Source: Echinometra lucunter
Lineage: Eukaryota > Echinodermata > Echinoidea > Camarodonta > Echinometridae
Assembly (NCBI GenBank): GCA_029962745.1
Contig: CM057165.1
Coordinates: 19,567,226 to 19,631,225, forward strand
Direction: 5' to 3'
Length of the DNA stretch: 64,000 bases
Part shown: piece by piece, positions 36,701-46,905 of the stretch
How the letters are laid out: each line of letters starts with the position of its first letter
Numbering within the stretch: the first letter of the stretch is position 1
Made by a program: the position numbers and the translations under genes
Notes under the pieces: model-generated
The model's input: the letters and a program-made list of their open reading frames with translations, nothing else
Databases searched by the model: none
What the model was told of the DNA's origin: nothing

Positions 36701-38515
36701 TTCGTGGCAGGTCAGGCCTCACTGATAACAATGATTTTCAACTGGTTCACTTCACCCTACTATGTTTTATCTATATGAGAGCAGGTTTGTGCTTGTTAAT
36801 GATTAGAGTAGCTTTAGAGAGTACTTTTAAACAAAAATCTTGTCATTGTCGTTGAGGTCCATCTCATACCCAGTTATAGATATGCATAATTCTTATTTCT
36901 TTATTCTGTGATTATTTGAGTTTTATTTTAAAAGAAACGCAACCAAGAAAGGTTGTTTTTAATAACTTACCATAATGAACCACTCATCTGCTGAATTATA
37001 GTGAAAAAGGATATTTTTTTCTTGTTTCTTCCCCCCTCTCCTGGTCACTTCATCTAGCTCTAAGAGAATTGTGCAAAGAGAAGAGCGCCCCCATTGACTT
37101 AGATTTGTACGTCAAGAAGCTTGCCAACTGTAAACGCAGGATAGCCACTGTCAATAACATCGTGCAGAACGCTCAGGTAACTATAAAAATCTAATTCATT
37201 CTAGCTAAATATAGCGCTTTGAACAATGGACGGGAAAAACATGTATTTGATGATTTTTTTTTTCGTATTCTTTATTAGAGATTTCTTTAAAAATAAATCA
37301 GATATAAATCAATGTATACACTTCTATATAAATACAAATCTTCGTTTCGTTTTTAATGACGTATCGACTTACACTTACTGATGAAGGTTTCTTACATGTT
37401 TTCTTAAATACATGACCTTTAGTTTTATGTCATGACTATTTGTCCCCAGATGAAAATTTAGGGGGTTCAGGGCAAGAGGCCAATTAACAGACAAAATTGT
37501 TTAAACTGTAACATACATTGTATCTTGCAAAGATGTTGTAAGTCATCAAATGTATTTTGAGATTTGCAGTGGGAGTTGATAGCTGATGAATGAGATGAAT
37601 TTGTTTTGTGTCTAATATTTCAGAAATAACAATCATGCTGCCAAGCAATTTAATAATCTACTTCACAGCTTCCTTTTTTTACTTCATCATAAAATTAAAA
37701 TAAAATTACTTTGATTTTTTTTTCATAATTTGTGCTTTTCATTTTTCTATTGGTTAATATTCCAGCCTGTCTTCTAATTTCCAATTTCTATAGTGACACT
37801 TTCTATCATGAAGCATTTATGTTTAAATCCATTCAAATACTTTATCATCATCTCACTATTTTGAATGTCTTCATTTTGAATTCTCTTCATGCACCATGCT
37901 TCTCATATTTTCTTATATTTCCTTTTTAATCTTTAGTATATATTTTGTCCCATGACAATGAATTATAAAAGTGATGTTTTATACGATTGAAATGTGTTAT
38001 CATATCATATCACATGTAAGTGGGAATAATATTGAAGAAACCAATAGATGTTATTATAGATTTAATAGTAATTTGTTACAAATTGAAAAGATACCGTACC
38101 AGTGTTTAATCTATGAAATATATTGAAGATATTCGTTCTTTGTGCTTTTTTCTCAACCTTCTGTTATTAATCAACAAATGTTCCTCCTGAGTGAAATTTA
38201 AACAGATCTTTAAGATTGATGTCTGATAAGCCTGTAGACTAGGTACATGTATTTATTAAATGAGTAGCCTGGCTTCTTATTCATGTGGATTTGCAGTTTC
38301 TGTGACTACTTCAGTAATGCAAATTTTTTCTTTAACATTAACAACATAATATATATCGGGCTTCAGTCCTGTGTGTCAAAGTTAATAAGAAAGTAAAATG
38401 TCTCAACATGACTTGATATTGCATTGACCTTGAATTTGTATGAACTATAAGTTCCATTCATCTGATTTCATGCTGCCTTCCATTGCATCTTTCCCTTTCT
38501 TTCTCTCCTTCCCCT

Positions 38516-38560
<45 letters not shown>

Positions 38561-39632
38561 TTTGTCTTTACTCTCTCTGTTTTCATCTTCCTCTCTCCAT
38601 TTCTCTTTTTCTCTCTCTTCACCCTCATGCATACCCACTATTCACTGGCATCTGACAGGAGCGCCTTGGAAGGCTTCACTTTCACATCTCACGTGAGACG
38701 GCCAAGCGGAAGGCCCTGATCGACCCTCCCACGGCTGGGCCGCTTCCCTGAGCGATGTGAAAATTGAGAGGCTATGGGCATGTTGGATATGATTGGTAAC
38801 TAATGGTTAGTCTAGATTTGGTATGAACGTAGTCTAGATCTTGTGTGAATGCATGGGCTAGTTCTCTCTGTATATTCTATTGAAGAACATCTTGAGGATG
38901 GAATATAAGTGTTACTCCCTTCCTCTTTCAAGTTACTTGCTCTTGTTTCATTTTTAAAAGAAATATGATCATGGGCCAATGCTCTTTTTTCTTTTAGAAA
39001 CTGTTGCACTCATTTCATTTCAGGAATGCTCAAAACTTGCATCTTGCAAGCATCATTGCATCGAATTAAAAAAAAAAAAAAAGTCATTGCAAAACTTTGA
39101 TTCATTTTTAACAGCTGCTCTTCTTTGTGCAGGAGTTCTTGAGGTATCAAAGGGAAATATTTATTCAGTTTAGACAATCGATATGCCCATTAGAATACTA
39201 GGCTGGAGATCTTATAGATTTATTATCGTTTGTTATATGTAGAAACAGTCCTTAGTTGTTCAGGCTTGTAGTATTAAAGGCTACTATGTGCTGTTACTGA
39301 AACCCTCGAATTTGTAAATATTCACTCGGCATAGAAAGCTAAAGAGAAAATCTCAGAGGATAGTTAACTTGAAATGAATGAAAAGGGGGGGGGGGTAGAC
39401 AAGAAGTTGTATTCCATGCATGAAGGAACCCAATTCTATTGTGTACTCCTATTTAAAAAAACATCCCCCCCTCCAAAAAAAAAAAAAGATAATAATAAAT
39501 GAATTAAAAACTACATAAATAATTAATAATAATGAAAAAATAGAGACAAAGAATGAAAGAAAAAAAAACCTTCAAAACGCCGCACTTTTTTCATATATGT
39601 GTAACTTTTTTGCACTTCATCAGTCCACATGG

Positions 39633-39663
<31 letters not shown>

Positions 39664-42034
39664 TGATTCTTAGTAAATGCTTTTTAATACAGGAAGACTA
39701 TCAAGTACTCAATAACAATAACATAACAAACAAGTTGAATATGCATATACAATGGCATTTAAATATGATGTGAATGTATGTAAATATATGTAAATTATAT
39801 AGATAGTGAGATGTTAAGAGTTTGGGAAACTTTGTAAAGAACTCTACATCACAGGTCGAGTTCAAAGAAAAAATGAATATTATAAAATATCTAGATTTTA
39901 GGGTTGTAACTTGTAAGTGTTTAAAGAAAGAAGTAATGACTTTCTTAAATGATATATGACAGTGCAATGCTATAAACTATGATTAAATGTTGATAACTTT
40001 AATGATATTGCCCATGTACATTAGATAAGAGCATCATATGAAACTCACATCTTTCTTCTTTTTTCATGTATAAATGTATAGTGAACAAAAGTAAATTTTC
40101 CGGGTACATTTGTATAGTTTATTTTCGTCAGTGCCACCACTACCATGTTTTGTCAAAGCACATTATTTGCTTCAATTCATTTTATCAGTCTCTTTCATTT
40201 TCTTTTAATTTCAGCATAGCACTGTTATATCAGAAAGCACACATTTATCATTTGCACAGCCACTAAATTTCTAACAATGGGTTGGGATTGATCATCTGTT
40301 AACATTTTCATCTTAAGTGTTACACAGCAGTTTCATGTAATGTGATGAAAATCAGCAGCTTGTTGCAAAACCATGATAAGTCGTACATGTAGTTCTTGGA
40401 CAGCCCATTGAACATCAATGAACTTAGAGTAAAGTCCCCATTTTTCCGGAAAATGGAAAAATTTCACGGAAATTTGGGAAGAACACAGAATTCACAGAAT
40501 TTCACGGAAAACACGATTTTTCAGGCCAGAAGAATATGAATTAGGAAAAATACAGTGAAAAACATGAAAAATTAAGCAAAATCCAATGAAATAAAACCGT
40601 GCATCAGCGGAAAATCATAATCAAACCTGTTCGCAGTGTTAAAAGTGTGTTTGCCAAGCCGCTAGTTGCGTCTGCGATATCATGCAGTAAGTGTATTAGG
40701 GTAACTTACCTTTTTTCTAGGATTTTTACTATTTAAAATTACTTTATCATGCGTTTTATACATGTCACCGAAGAACACAGAATTTGCATTTTTAGAAAAC
40801 GGAAAACTGGGGACTTTAACTTAGACTTACTTCAATTTCATGAGAACACTTGCCTGCGACTTATCGTTTTGAAGAGACTTAATTTTTACTAACTTATACT
40901 CATTTCAACAAGCCCCCTTTCACATTAAGGTTACCATTCAATATTTCAACCTACATGTACATGCAGTTATAATGTATAGCAGTTGGATTGTCAATTAAAA
41001 CTTTCCTAGAATGGAATAAATATCCTATTACCGCATGATGTCTTTTGCGTTTCTTGATGACTATGTTGCCACTAAAGAAAAAAGAGAGAAAATGATACGT
41101 GCATAACTCATGTGTGAATATGTATAGCACTGTAAAGTTTGGATGTCAGCAGAAGTAGTCGCTGAAGCCCTTCATTCAAGATGGGTCCATTTTTTCCATT
41201 GCGATATACATATAGATAGTTTTTGATATCATAATTGGTAGGATTGAATAATATTTCATAGCAAAAGAATGTGAGAAAATTGCAATGTCCTGACCGGGAT
41301 TTGAACCCGGGACCCTGGCTTGCATGACCAGTGCTCTACCAACTGAGCTATCCAGGCTTCCGTCGAGGCAAAGCAACAATCTCACATTAGCCCATCTCTT
41401 ACCATCAGTGCAGTGGGGTACTTCAATACCAACCATACCATACACCAAAGGCCTACCATTGAGACAGGTCTTCTCCCTAAAGTTGGGCAAATCCATGCCA
41501 ACGAATATCTATACAGGACAATGTAGTCATAATCTTAATATCATAATTTGTAGGATTGAATCTGGGTCCCGGGTTCAAATCCCGGTCGGGGCATTGCAAT
41601 TTTCTCACATTCTTTTTCTATGAAATACAGATAGTTGTTATTGCAGTAGAGGTGAACCTTCCGTCTTCTTTCACCAGCCACCACCTTCTACCTCCTTGTT
41701 ATCATCTCATAATCTCTCTCATCTCTTGCCTCTACAGGACCGTGTGACAAAGTTGGATGTTAGAGTAACCACCACGTCAAGAAAGCGTTATCGCCTGATG
41801 CACAGACTTCGGGACAAACTCTCCTTCGAGTCCCACCCAGAGGCAGAGGCGGCAGCTGATGCAGCCCGGAGTGAGCCTGTGGATGTGGGCCAAGACCAAG
41901 AAGATGCCGGACAAGGGGATGCAGATCAAGAAGCTGCGAGTCAAGATGAAGCAAAGTGCGACGTGGAGACACGGAACAAAGAAGAGAACAAACAGGAGGA
42001 AAGCAAAATTGTGGACTCATCCCCAGAAAAGTGA
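33267..42034 (+). CDS. snapin: snapin (BLOC-1 subunit 7), spliced gene with two alternative last exons
   Basis: Snapin is a small coiled-coil subunit of BLOC-1 and BORC, which sort endosomal cargo and position lysosomes; it also binds SNAP-25. Exons 1-3 encode 94 residues and all splice phases agree. Hallmarks against vertebrate snapin are LRPAVQ, the junction R-ESQVELR, DLDLYVKKL and VNNIVQNAQ. After exon 3 the reading continues either into 38659-38751 (total 124 residues, canonical C-terminus) or into 41738-42034 (total 192 residues, acidic tail). Human snapin is 136 residues, so the short form is close to family size with a shorter N-terminus. The ATG has A at -3. A 9.4-kb foldback transposon ends 68 bp upstream of it. 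Identity is secure; use of both ends is inferred from sequence only. Confidence 0.93.
33717..33747 (+). repeat. 31-base poly-G run in snapin intron 1
   Basis: An unbroken run of G, preceded by GGGGGGCT. Intron 1 (33383-35539) otherwise holds a palindromic element near 34550 and a TTGATTTGATT run at 35190. Confidence 0.9.
34548..34706. mobile_element. Palindromic element in snapin intron 1
   Basis: GCATTTCATCAACATTTG and TGTCTGACAAGTTGTC at the left are echoed by CGACAAGTCCTTTCATGAAA at the right. The arms are imperfect. It resembles the 1454-1574 family in its ends. Confidence 0.45.
35185..35265 (-). mobile_element. Possible LINE 3' tail, minus strand
   Basis: Repeated TTGATTTGATTTGATT followed by GGTTTATTGAAATAAAAATC is, on the minus strand, a tail of (AATCA)n type as left by non-LTR elements. 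Only the tail supports this. Confidence 0.3.
35540..35586 (+). CDS. snapin: snapin exon 2
   Basis: A 47-base exon between TTGATTCTAG and GTAAGT. It completes Arg39 and encodes ESQVELRHRIEELDD plus one base of the next codon. ESQVEL is invariant in snapin proteins, which fixes the frame. Confidence 0.92.
35964..36550. mobile_element. Foldback element (about 585 bp) in snapin intron 2
   Basis: Arms of about 230-250 bp mirror each other: AGGAAAATGCAACC, ACAGTGAAAGTTTGAGCAAA, GGGGATCCTTGA and TGTCATCGTGGACAAC are all found inverted on the right side. The left end has TTAA, the right TTCAA. No coding capacity. Confidence 0.8.
37058..37176 (+). CDS. snapin: snapin exon 3
   Basis: Lies between TCATCTAG and GTAACT. 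It encodes ALRELCKEKSAPIDLDLY and then VKKLANCKRRIATVNNIVQ up to NAQ, ending on a codon boundary (phase 0). This is the most conserved part of the coiled-coil region. The phase-0 end can join either downstream last exon. Confidence 0.93.
38520..38625 (+). repeat. (CT)n polypyrimidine tract before exon 4a
   Basis: TCTCTCTCTC runs and other pyrimidines lie about 35-140 bp upstream of the 38659 exon. They may serve as an extended polypyrimidine tract for its acceptor, which is otherwise ACTGGCATCTGACAG. Confidence 0.75.
38659..38751 (+). CDS. snapin: snapin alternative last exon 4a (canonical C-terminus)
   Basis: After CATCTGACAG the frame reads ERLGRLHFHISRETAKRKA, then LIDPPTAGPLP and stop TGA. 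It follows exon 3 in phase 0 and matches the vertebrate snapin end closely: ERL, RL, ETA, R-K/R-A at the same spacing. The resulting protein is 124 residues. A candidate poly(A) signal AATAAA lies at 39494-39499 and a variant ATTAAA at 39065-39070. It is too short to stand out as an open frame. Confidence is high on homology; transcript use is not shown. Confidence 0.88.
   Translation, partial: ERLGRLHFHISRETAKRKALIDPPTAGPLP
39635..39663 (+). repeat. (AAT)n microsatellite
   Basis: About nine AAT units in snapin intron 3, downstream of exon 4a. Confidence 0.9.
40422..40826. mobile_element. hAT-like miniature element with 8-bp duplication, 7 of 8 matching
   Basis: TAAAGTCCCCA at 40430 is mirrored by TGGGGACTTTA ending 40818. 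ACTTAGAG precedes and ACTTAGAC follows. The interior repeats TTTCACGGAAA and ACACAGAATT. It lies between the two alternative snapin last exons. Confidence 0.7.
41226..41640. repeat. Pair of tRNA-derived SINE pieces in opposite orientation
   Basis: On the minus strand, 41360-41291 reads GATAGCTCAGTTGGTAGAGC, then a 5-bp anticodon stem with loop CATGCAA, then CCGGGTTCAAATCCCGG: a tRNA-like head whose acceptor stem pairs poorly. Its body (ATTTTCTCACATTCTTTT) continues to 41250. At 41563-41640 the B-box part and same body appear on the + strand. A 24-bp sequence (CATAATTGGTAGGATTGAAT and four bases before it) at 41226-41249 recurs at 41538-41561 with one change. Confidence 0.75.
41738..42034 (+). 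CDS. snapin: snapin alternative last exon 4b (acidic C-terminal extension)
   Basis: After a good pyrimidine-rich acceptor (TTGCCTCTACAG) the phase-0 frame encodes 98 residues to TGA. Its first 22 residues, DRVTKLDVRVTTTSRKRYRL and on, align without gaps to exon 4a: Arg2, Leu6, Lys16, Arg17 and Leu20 are identical, and positions 1, 3, 5, 10, 11 and 14 are conservative. About 65 residues follow, rich in Asp, Glu, Gln and Ala and ending SSPEK, with no counterpart in vertebrate snapin. Base composition is coding-like and GC-rich relative to the flanks. It is best explained as a duplicated, diverged last exon that is spliced in place of 4a. The alternative is an inactive relic, but the open frame and acceptor are intact. 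Confidence 0.75.
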   Translation, partial: DRVTKLDVRVTTTSRKRYRLMHRLRDKLSFESHPEAEAAADAARSEPVDVGQDQEDAGQGDADQEAASQDEAKCDVETRNKEENKQEESKIVDSSPEK

Positions 42035-42229
42035 TGGAGATTTTGGTGGACAATTTGGTGGTCTTGTAATCATCATAAACAATAATTGCCCTCTCATTTT
42101 ATGATATCAGACAATAACATTTAATTCAATGTACTCCTTCCATCAGAAAATATGAAATATGAGATAGAGACTCAGTGATAGTCATCCCACCTTATTAGTC
42201 ACCGATGTCCATTTAGTCAATGGCCAGAG

Positions 42230-42342
42230 ATGGCAATTGATGTCGTCTGTGGATTCTTGAGACAGAGACAGGGAGCAAAAAGGAGAGTAAGACTCTATTC
42301 ATCCCCTGAAAAGTGATGGGAGAGTTTGACATGGATTTTGTC
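42230..42342 (+). repeat. Degenerate second copy of the snapin exon 4b end
   Basis: GAGACAGAGACAGGGAGC, then CATCCCCTGAAAAGTGATGG, corresponds in order to the end of exon 4b (GAGACACGGAACAAAG, then CATCCCCAGAAAAGTGATGG). The copy is decayed and has no acceptor. Confidence 0.6.
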
Positions 42343-42762
42343 TTAAAGGCCCACCGCACACTATATGATCTGACTACGACCTGATTTTCGAACAAATAGA
42401 ATTTTGCATTAAATACTAAAGTTTAAACAAGTAAAATTATCTTGCTTGAAATTTGGAATAATGATAGGAATACTAAATCAAAGTTTTGGTTAACTGCAAG
42501 CCTTGTGGTTGGAGTAAAGTCCAAATCGGCTTCAAATCATAACCAATCGCAAGATTGCTATGATGTCACTATGACTCGGAATTGAGCTCACTGCCTACAA
42601 GGGGGCTCGCAACAGCCCAGAATTTTGATTTTAGTATTCATATGACTATTTAGAACTCTGATCATTAAGATTTGACATGTTTGAATGTTCATATCAAATG
42701 ATATAACAAATTTTTCCAAAATTGGATTGCAGACGGATCGTATAGTGTGCGTTGGGCTTTAG
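42343..42762. mobile_element. TTAA-class element, copy 1 of a three-member family
   Basis: Left TTAA then AGGCCCACCGCACACTATA; right end TATAGTGTGCGTTGGGCTTTAG. The interior matches 50312-50711 through its whole length (GTTTAAACAAGTAAAA, AAATCGGCTTCAAATC, TTTTAGTATTCATATGACTA). Confidence 0.8.
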
Positions 42763-42960
42763 TCATTGTGAATGTTGATTGCTCTCTCTTTGAATCAGAT
42801 TACGACTGTGTATAGGTACAATAAAACTCTAGATTCAAGCCTTGAAAAGTGATGGAGATTTTCAGTGGACAATTTTTTTCTTGTAATCATGAATGTAGAC
42901 TGTTTTTCATTTTATATCAGAAAAAAAAATGACTGCAAAATTGATACAACTCTGAGCACA
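42763..42960 (+). repeat. Third copy of the snapin 3' end, with poly(A) signal
   Basis: TTGAAAAGTGATGGAGATTT then GTGGACAATTT and CTTGTAATCAT repeats the stop region and 3'UTR start seen at 42025-42075. AATAAA at 42820-42825 is a candidate poly(A) signal for the 4b transcript. Confidence 0.6.
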
Positions 42961-43159
42961 TCAGAAAGAAGTTTGAAATAGAGACTCTGCATAATTGCAA
43001 CAAAAATAATCTATTTTCTTCAGGTAAAGATCGTTGAGGCAATTGCTCACATCACAACCAGAATTGAAACTACATTTTCACAAACATGCAGCAGAATTAG
43101 ATGTTAAAAGTTTCGGATATAATTTTTTTTTTTACTCCTAGATGTCTTGAATGTGTTTA

Positions 43160-43501
43160 TTAAAGACACTTTAATAGTCGTAGGCTTTCATGGGGAATTT
43201 GACACCATGGGTGCTTACCCAGTAACAGGTGTTGTCCATCACCATGAGTTTAATGACCAACAGACCGTATGTAATGCTCTGTATATTCCACCCTTCGCCC
43301 CATTTGGAAAAGTTATTATCTAACTTTCCCTGGCCCGACAAGGCGAGAAGCAGGCCGAAGAATGTTTATGGTGGGACAGCTTGTTTTGCTGTGCTCCAGA
43401 AATTTATCTTCATTACAGGTATTTCCAGTGCTTTTCACAAAGCCTGGTGTCAGCAAATTATGATCCACTCCCCATGAAAGCTCATGACTGACTGTCTTTA
43501 A
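43160..43501. mobile_element. TTAA-flanked element with AGACA ends
   Basis: TTAA at both edges; GGCTTTCATGGGGAATTTGA near the left is mirrored by ATCCACTCCCCATGAAAGC near the right. The left part matches 63864-64000 closely. Confidence 0.75.
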
Positions 43502-43759
43502 TATGGTACATGTAGTTTCATTGAAATTGCATGCATGTACCCCTGCTCTCGGTACTGTGCAGTATGCATATAATGCGGTGTTTGGTACCCTTGCGTACAA
43601 CTGGAAATTCACCATTTTGCTGAATTATTCATTTTTTTAGCCCAAGTTAGAAAGGCTTAAATGTGATTTGCTGCTAGGCTGGCCATGTTTTTTTAAATGC
43701 TCCCCAACTACTGTACCTGGTGTGAACGGATTTAATTTCAAAACACTGTACTGGTAGCT

Positions 43760-44040
43760 TATGCTGGCCATAACTGGGGGGGGGGGGGGGAAGGGGGCTT
43801 CTAAAATTAGAAGAAAAGATTATTCAGTGGGTTATGCAATGAGTCAGATGCATTGCTATCTCAGTGCATAAATTAACCATTGTTAGGCATACTTGAAGCC
43901 CCCCCCCCCCAAGTTATAGTTAAAATAGACATTATAAAACAGCACCCAAACCGAACTAGGCAGTGTTGCACAAAGTGGGCAAAGTGACACTTGACTTTAA
44001 CCTTTACTCTACTGGGGGGGGGGGGGGGGGCCTGGGAGGC
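43760..44040. repeat. Poly-G / poly-C runs in inverted orientation
   Basis: ATAACT followed by a G-run at 43776-43790 is mirrored by a C-run and AAGTTATAG at 43899-43918; another G-run lies at 44014-44031. No gene content. Confidence 0.7.
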
Positions 44041-44429
44041 CTTCACATTTTGAGAGATTTTGCTGCAACCTCTTTGAATTTTTATTTTGAATTACAAATG
44101 ACTTTTTTCCCCTCAAGTCTTAGGCACATTTTGATACCATTTTTCGTCGAAATCGTATACATGTATACCTGTATTAGGTGTTACATGACAATTTATATTA
44201 TGCACCTGTCATAAGAAAGTGCTGTAATTGCATATTCTTGTACAAGCAGAAATGTAAATACACATTGTGATGTATTTCTTCATCAGTGGGAGATATGAAA
44301 TTGATATCAGATTGCTTTGATATGTTTCTAAAAGTAACTTAATGTATTCCAGAATAAAAGAATCATTAGAAATACTTGTAAAACAGTAGATATAATAAGA
44401 AATAAAAAACAATGAAATACATAAGAAAA

Positions 44430-44942
44430 TGAAATGATGAATTTCAAAGTTTTCCTTTTTGGAAAAACTGTTGAGATGAAGGTTTATTATCATTATTGCT
44501 TACATCAAAATAGCTATTTTTTGTTCAAAAAGAAGTTACATATGAAAATTGAGTTTCAGTTTTCAAAAGTTTTTAATTTTTTTGTAATGATTCTAGTTTA
44601 CTGTATATTTGCAGATTTGACATTCATGAATGTGGAATTTGCATATTCATAATTTATGCAAATCAATTGGTGTATTTTTAGATATCATGAAAAGAATGAA
44701 ACTTCATGAATTTTAAATTGAAGGAAACATTTATTCAGTACATTTTCAAGATTTTTCAGAAGTCTAGAGACAAATATGTAGAGTTTTCTGAAAAGGAGGA
44801 GTCTGGGCTGGGATAATCTCTGTTAGATTGTATACATGTATGTGCAACTTTCGACTGAGCTGGCCTCCGAAGAACTGATGTAACTGTTTTGTTCAGTCAT
44901 TTTTTTATGATGGACGGGATGAGGAAAACTTCTGACTTCCCA
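44430..44942 (-). repeat. 3' LTR-like copy of a BEL/Pao remnant
   Basis: On the minus strand it starts TGGGAAGTC and ends ATTTCA. It aligns along its length with 46888-47264, except for about 130 extra bases near 44576-44700. Both copies flank the coding remnant in the same orientation, as LTRs do. Confidence 0.7.
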
Positions 44943-44944
44943 GC

Positions 44945-45376
44945 CTGTAGGGAGAACTGCTGCAGAGTCTTGCATGTCGAGTACAGAGACAATGGCAGCC
45001 CTTTTTCCTGCTTCAGTTGATGAGGCCATTTTAATTCTTCTAACATTGGCTTTACATGTCAGGTTGTCAGAGATTCTCCTAAGATGGTGACTGGTATCTC
45101 TCGGAACGGAGAGATGACGCCAAACAGGTCTCGTAACAAGTCTGGTCCCTTCATCCAGTGCTGCGGTGTCCTGCATGTTCAATACTGAGACAATGGCAGC
45201 CATTTGTTCCTGCTTCGGTTGATGGGCCATTTCAGTTCTTCCAACATTAAAGCTACTCTCTCTTGGCTGTACATGTCAGGTTGTCAGAGATGTCCCATAG
45301 GATGGCAACTGGTCTCTCACGGAACCGTAAGATGACACCAAACAGGTCTCATAACAAGTCTGGTCCCTTCATCCAG
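44945..45376 (-). repeat. 218-bp tandem duplication inside the BEL/Pao remnant
   Basis: TCTGGTCCCTTCATCCAG at 45141-45158 and 45359-45376, ACAATGGCAGCC, and CATGTCAGGTTGTCAGAGAT each occur twice at this spacing. It contributes a 135-codon minus-strand frame that is not a family domain. Confidence 0.75.
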
Positions 45377-45531
45377 TAATCATTTAGACAATGACCCTGG
45401 AACTTAGAGGAAGAATCAAATACGATTCTTAGTGGCGTACTCTTCTTCTCCGGCCTCACTAATGCGTGATGTCCACTATGTTGAACTAGACCTTTGAAGT
45501 ATCTCATTTTGTCTGATGGCAGCTTTCTCAA
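45349..45531 (-). pseudogene. BEL/Pao reverse-transcriptase N-terminal fragment
   Basis: HHALVRPEKKSTPLRIVFD and LNDYWMKGPDLL are typical of the segment just before the polymerase core in BEL/Pao elements. The frame is lost soon after, at the tandem duplication. Confidence 0.8.
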
Positions 45532-45797
45532 GAACCCAACTCCATCGTTTCCTTCATCTGCTTACTGTTATGCCTCTGCATATTCAGGGTTGCAAGCTAA
45601 CTTTTTCTCCGTCCCAGCAAGTATTCTCACTGGCTGCATCTTATTATCTGGGAGAGAACTAGGGTCCTTCTGCCAAGAATATGGGATCATCCACTGACGT
45701 CCTGCTCTCTAGCAGGAGGCACTGATGAAGTCACACTTATCCCTCTCTGTTTTAGCGGTTCTCAGCTTGCTTTGCCGACACTGGCAGGATGAAGACT

Positions 45798-46385
45798 CTA
45801 CACCCATGGACTCTCTGTACTCCAGAAATCAGACAGATCAGTCACTTGTGTCACTTGCATATGGAGTAATCTACTAGGTAGCTGTTGCCTAGTGTTTAGA
45901 GGTCCAAACACAACCCAGCCAATTGGTGATTTGCAGACCAAATAGTTCACACCTTCTCTCGTCTCTCCCATGTGCATCTTCGCATGGTCCATTCCACAAG
46001 CAGGTCGACCGGACCTCTTCCTCTGCAGCTCATGTACACTAAGTTGAAGCTGCCTTGCTTCTTCCTTCAAATAATTCAATGAAACTTGTGGAACATCTTC
46101 AATAATGCAAGGAAGTCCTATAGCTGTTACAGTGAAGTTCCACTTACTGTCTAGGGGACGATTAAGCACCTTGTAGAATTTCGTCTGAACTACTTCTTCT
46201 CCACATTCAACTTTAGTGATAGGGATTGAGATGGGACGGCCTGTCAACTTAAGATCAACAGCGATAATCTGTCTAATGATGCTTATCTGCGAGCCAGAGT
46301 ATAACAGAACAATACCTTCTCTGACTTTATCTTGTCCAGCAAACTGCTGTAACAGCAGATAGTAGTCCTTCTTTCCCTTGGACAA
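45798..46385 (-). pseudogene. BEL/Pao protease region with altered active site
   Basis: The 195-residue frame resembles the retropepsin-like (DUF1758) domain of BEL/Pao. The expected Asp-Ser-Gly active-site motif reads LLYSGSQ, so the catalytic Asp is Tyr. Downstream, GRPACGMDHAKMH and SPIGWVVFGPL are typical of this family. Confidence 0.75.
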
Positions 46386-46421
46386 AGGCTACTCCTACAC
46401 TGTTAGTCTGGGCCTGAACAT

Positions 46422-46905
46422 CTAAATGGAGTAAAAGGATTTGGTAGTATTTGCATTGCACATCTCCTTTGGCCTCACAACACTGCTATTTCTCTTGCAG
46501 TTGGGCATCCGATGTTCCTTTCCTGCTATCTTGAGGCAGCTGAAGCACACATGCTTTTGTTCAGCAGCTTTCAGTCTGTCTGGTTGACTTAGAGAAATGA
46601 ATCTGTGACATTGATCTGTCCAATGGTCAGATGATTCACACATCCAACATTTGTTAAATGGTCTTCTGTTGAGGTGGTGCCTCTCCTTGTGCTGATATTT
46701 GATGTACACTTCCACTTTTGGTTTTGGTTTTCACAGTAGAAAGTTCGATTGGGTATTCCACAACAAAATTTTGTAGATATTTATATTCAAAACTGTCTCC
46801 AATGTGTCCAAACCGCGGAATTTTCACTGCAGTGAGAATAGTCGTAACCATATCCAGTGTCGATGAAAAGCCCCCTCCCTTCAGAAAGTGAAATGATAAA
46901 TTCAA
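46422..46905 (-). pseudogene. BEL/Pao gag-like fragment with zinc knuckles
   Basis: CWMCESSDHWTDQC has the Cys-Cys-His-Cys spacing of a zinc knuckle, and CFSCLKIAGKEHRMPNC is a second, slightly stretched one. The upstream 46654-46905 frame overlaps it with a shift. Confidence 0.7.

Noticed and set aside
41291..41360. A working tRNA-Ala (TGC anticodon) on the minus strand
   Set aside because: D, anticodon and T arms pair well, but the acceptor stem pairs poorly and a SINE body follows, so it is the head of a tRNA-derived SINE.
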